Virus record (IMG/VR): IMGVR_UViG_3300031578_000129
Location: 1-42,020 of that record
From: a virus
Direction: 5' to 3' (one strand)
Length of the DNA: 42,020 bases
Shown piece after piece: positions 41,592 through 42,020 of the stretch. Made by a program: the position numbers and the translations under genes. The notes beneath the pieces are model-generated. The model was not told the DNA's origin. It did not search any database and worked only from the letters and a program-made list of their open reading frames with translations. Position 1 is the first letter of the stretch; each line of letters starts with the position of its first letter.

Positions 41592-42020
41592 TTAATCAAT
41601 AGTTACATTCTGATATGGATCAACATCCATTTCAGTAGGTAATGGATAACCGGAAATAGCTTTCGAACGATCGATAATTAAAGCTGCATCAGTAAAGAGT
41701 TTTGCAAAACCGGTTTGTAAAGTAACATAAAAAGCTTCTGTTTGATTTGATACTATCCTTTCAGATTCAACTTTCATCGGCCATCCATTAAATTTAATAA
41801 TTGCAGATGTAGGATCAAGAATAATTGCCTGATTATCAGGAACATTACCATGGATATAGAAATTAGTAGCCTTTGGAACTGGGGATTTAAAAATAAGGGT
41901 TTCTTGAGGAGCTCCCATAACCGGAGTTTTAAATTCTGTCAAATCCAAAACATCAACAGCAATATCTTCTCCCCCGATAAGAGTGTTAGGTACACGACCC
42001 ATACGACCCATCCTTACCCA
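41592..42020 (-). CDS. C-terminal part of probable major capsid protein (partial)
   Basis: The frame is open to the window edge, so the in-frame ATG at 42011 is probably internal and the gene starts outside. The visible 140 or so residues include RVPNTLIGGEDIAVDVLDL, IIKFNGWPMKVESERIVSNQ and FYVTLQTGFAKLFTDAALIID. This order (a strand pair with 'LIGG.piav', then 'E.f.V....GF......al..i') resembles the A-domain end and C-terminus of HK97-fold capsid proteins. A terminator follows directly, and the rest of the gene order is head-then-tail. The assignment is inferred; another capsid-surface protein is possible. Confidence 0.45.
   Translation of the reverse strand, partial: WVRMGRMGRVPNTLIGGEDIAVDVLDLTEFKTPVMGAPQETLIFKSPVPKATNFYIHGNVPDNQAIILDPTSAIIKFNGWPMKVESERIVSNQTEAFYVTLQTGFAKLFTDAALIIDRSKAISGYPLPTEMDVDPYQNVTID

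Noticed and set aside
41592-42011. A complete 139-residue gene starting at the ATG at 42011
   Set aside because: The frame stays open to the window edge and the visible part resembles a capsid C-terminus, so a start within the window is not supported.
1-42020. Integrase, attachment site or tRNA genes as signs of a temperate phage
   Set aside because: No recombinase motif, repressor-like gene, direct-repeat att pair or cloverleaf-like sequence was seen; absence in one window does not exclude them elsewhere.

Overview
The window is part of the genome of a virulent-looking, contractile-tailed (myovirus-type) bacteriophage. It is A+T-rich and densely packed: nearly every gene lies on the minus strand, start and stop codons often overlap by 1-11 nt, and the single clear exception is a plus-strand gene at 4153-4803. 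The host is probably a member of Bacteroidota. This is inferred from a TTTG-N20-TAnnTTTG promoter-like element before the plus-strand gene, the lack of obvious Shine-Dalgarno leaders, and fibre repeats (LRADGTWA, SWGDWAGHTQ) of a type common in phages of that phylum. No integrase, tRNA gene or CRISPR array was seen.

Read in the direction of transcription (right to left), the right edge holds the C-terminal part of a probable major capsid protein, a small capsid-neighbour protein and a fibre-tip-like protein, separated by hairpin terminators (40.5-42.0 kb). Next comes an adhesin block (33.4-40.55 kb): a 108-residue fibre domain and three large secreted-looking proteins (fibre repeat, LamG-like, triple beta-helix), each with an N-terminal signal peptide. 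A visibly G+C-richer island follows (31.3-33.0 kb), with a caspase-like protein whose catalytic segments are in the wrong order and a fusion of holin-like membrane segments to a signal peptide and an outer-membrane beta-barrel. A decayed duplicate of the barrel's C-terminus lies just behind that gene.

From 31.1 to 25.1 kb lie virion surface/appendage proteins and a probable head-tail adaptor. From 25.1 to 22.5 kb lie two proteins of unknown role, one of them a membrane protein, and then neck/connector proteins. From 22.5 to 6.2 kb lies a standard contractile-tail module: sheath, tube, tail-assembly chaperone with a programmed -1 frameshift, tape measure, CIS-tube-like protein, LysM protein, gpD/gp27-like hub, gp5-like OB-fold spike, a very large fibre, a small baseplate protein, gp25-like wedge, gpJ-like wedge, gpI-like protein, and an appendage protein (4.8-6.05 kb).

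The left end (1-4010) is a replication module: DnaB-like helicase, zinc-ribbon/TOPRIM primase, two unknown proteins, and a UvsW-like SF2 helicase running off the edge. The sigma-like plus-strand gene sits between replication and structural blocks and could switch on the late genes. A recurring AT-rich element (ACTATA-N3-TATATAAT) upstream of several minus-strand genes is a candidate for the promoter it would recognise. The most unusual items are the rearranged metacaspase, the holin/beta-barrel fusion with its fossil C-terminus, and the signal peptides on fibre-type proteins.
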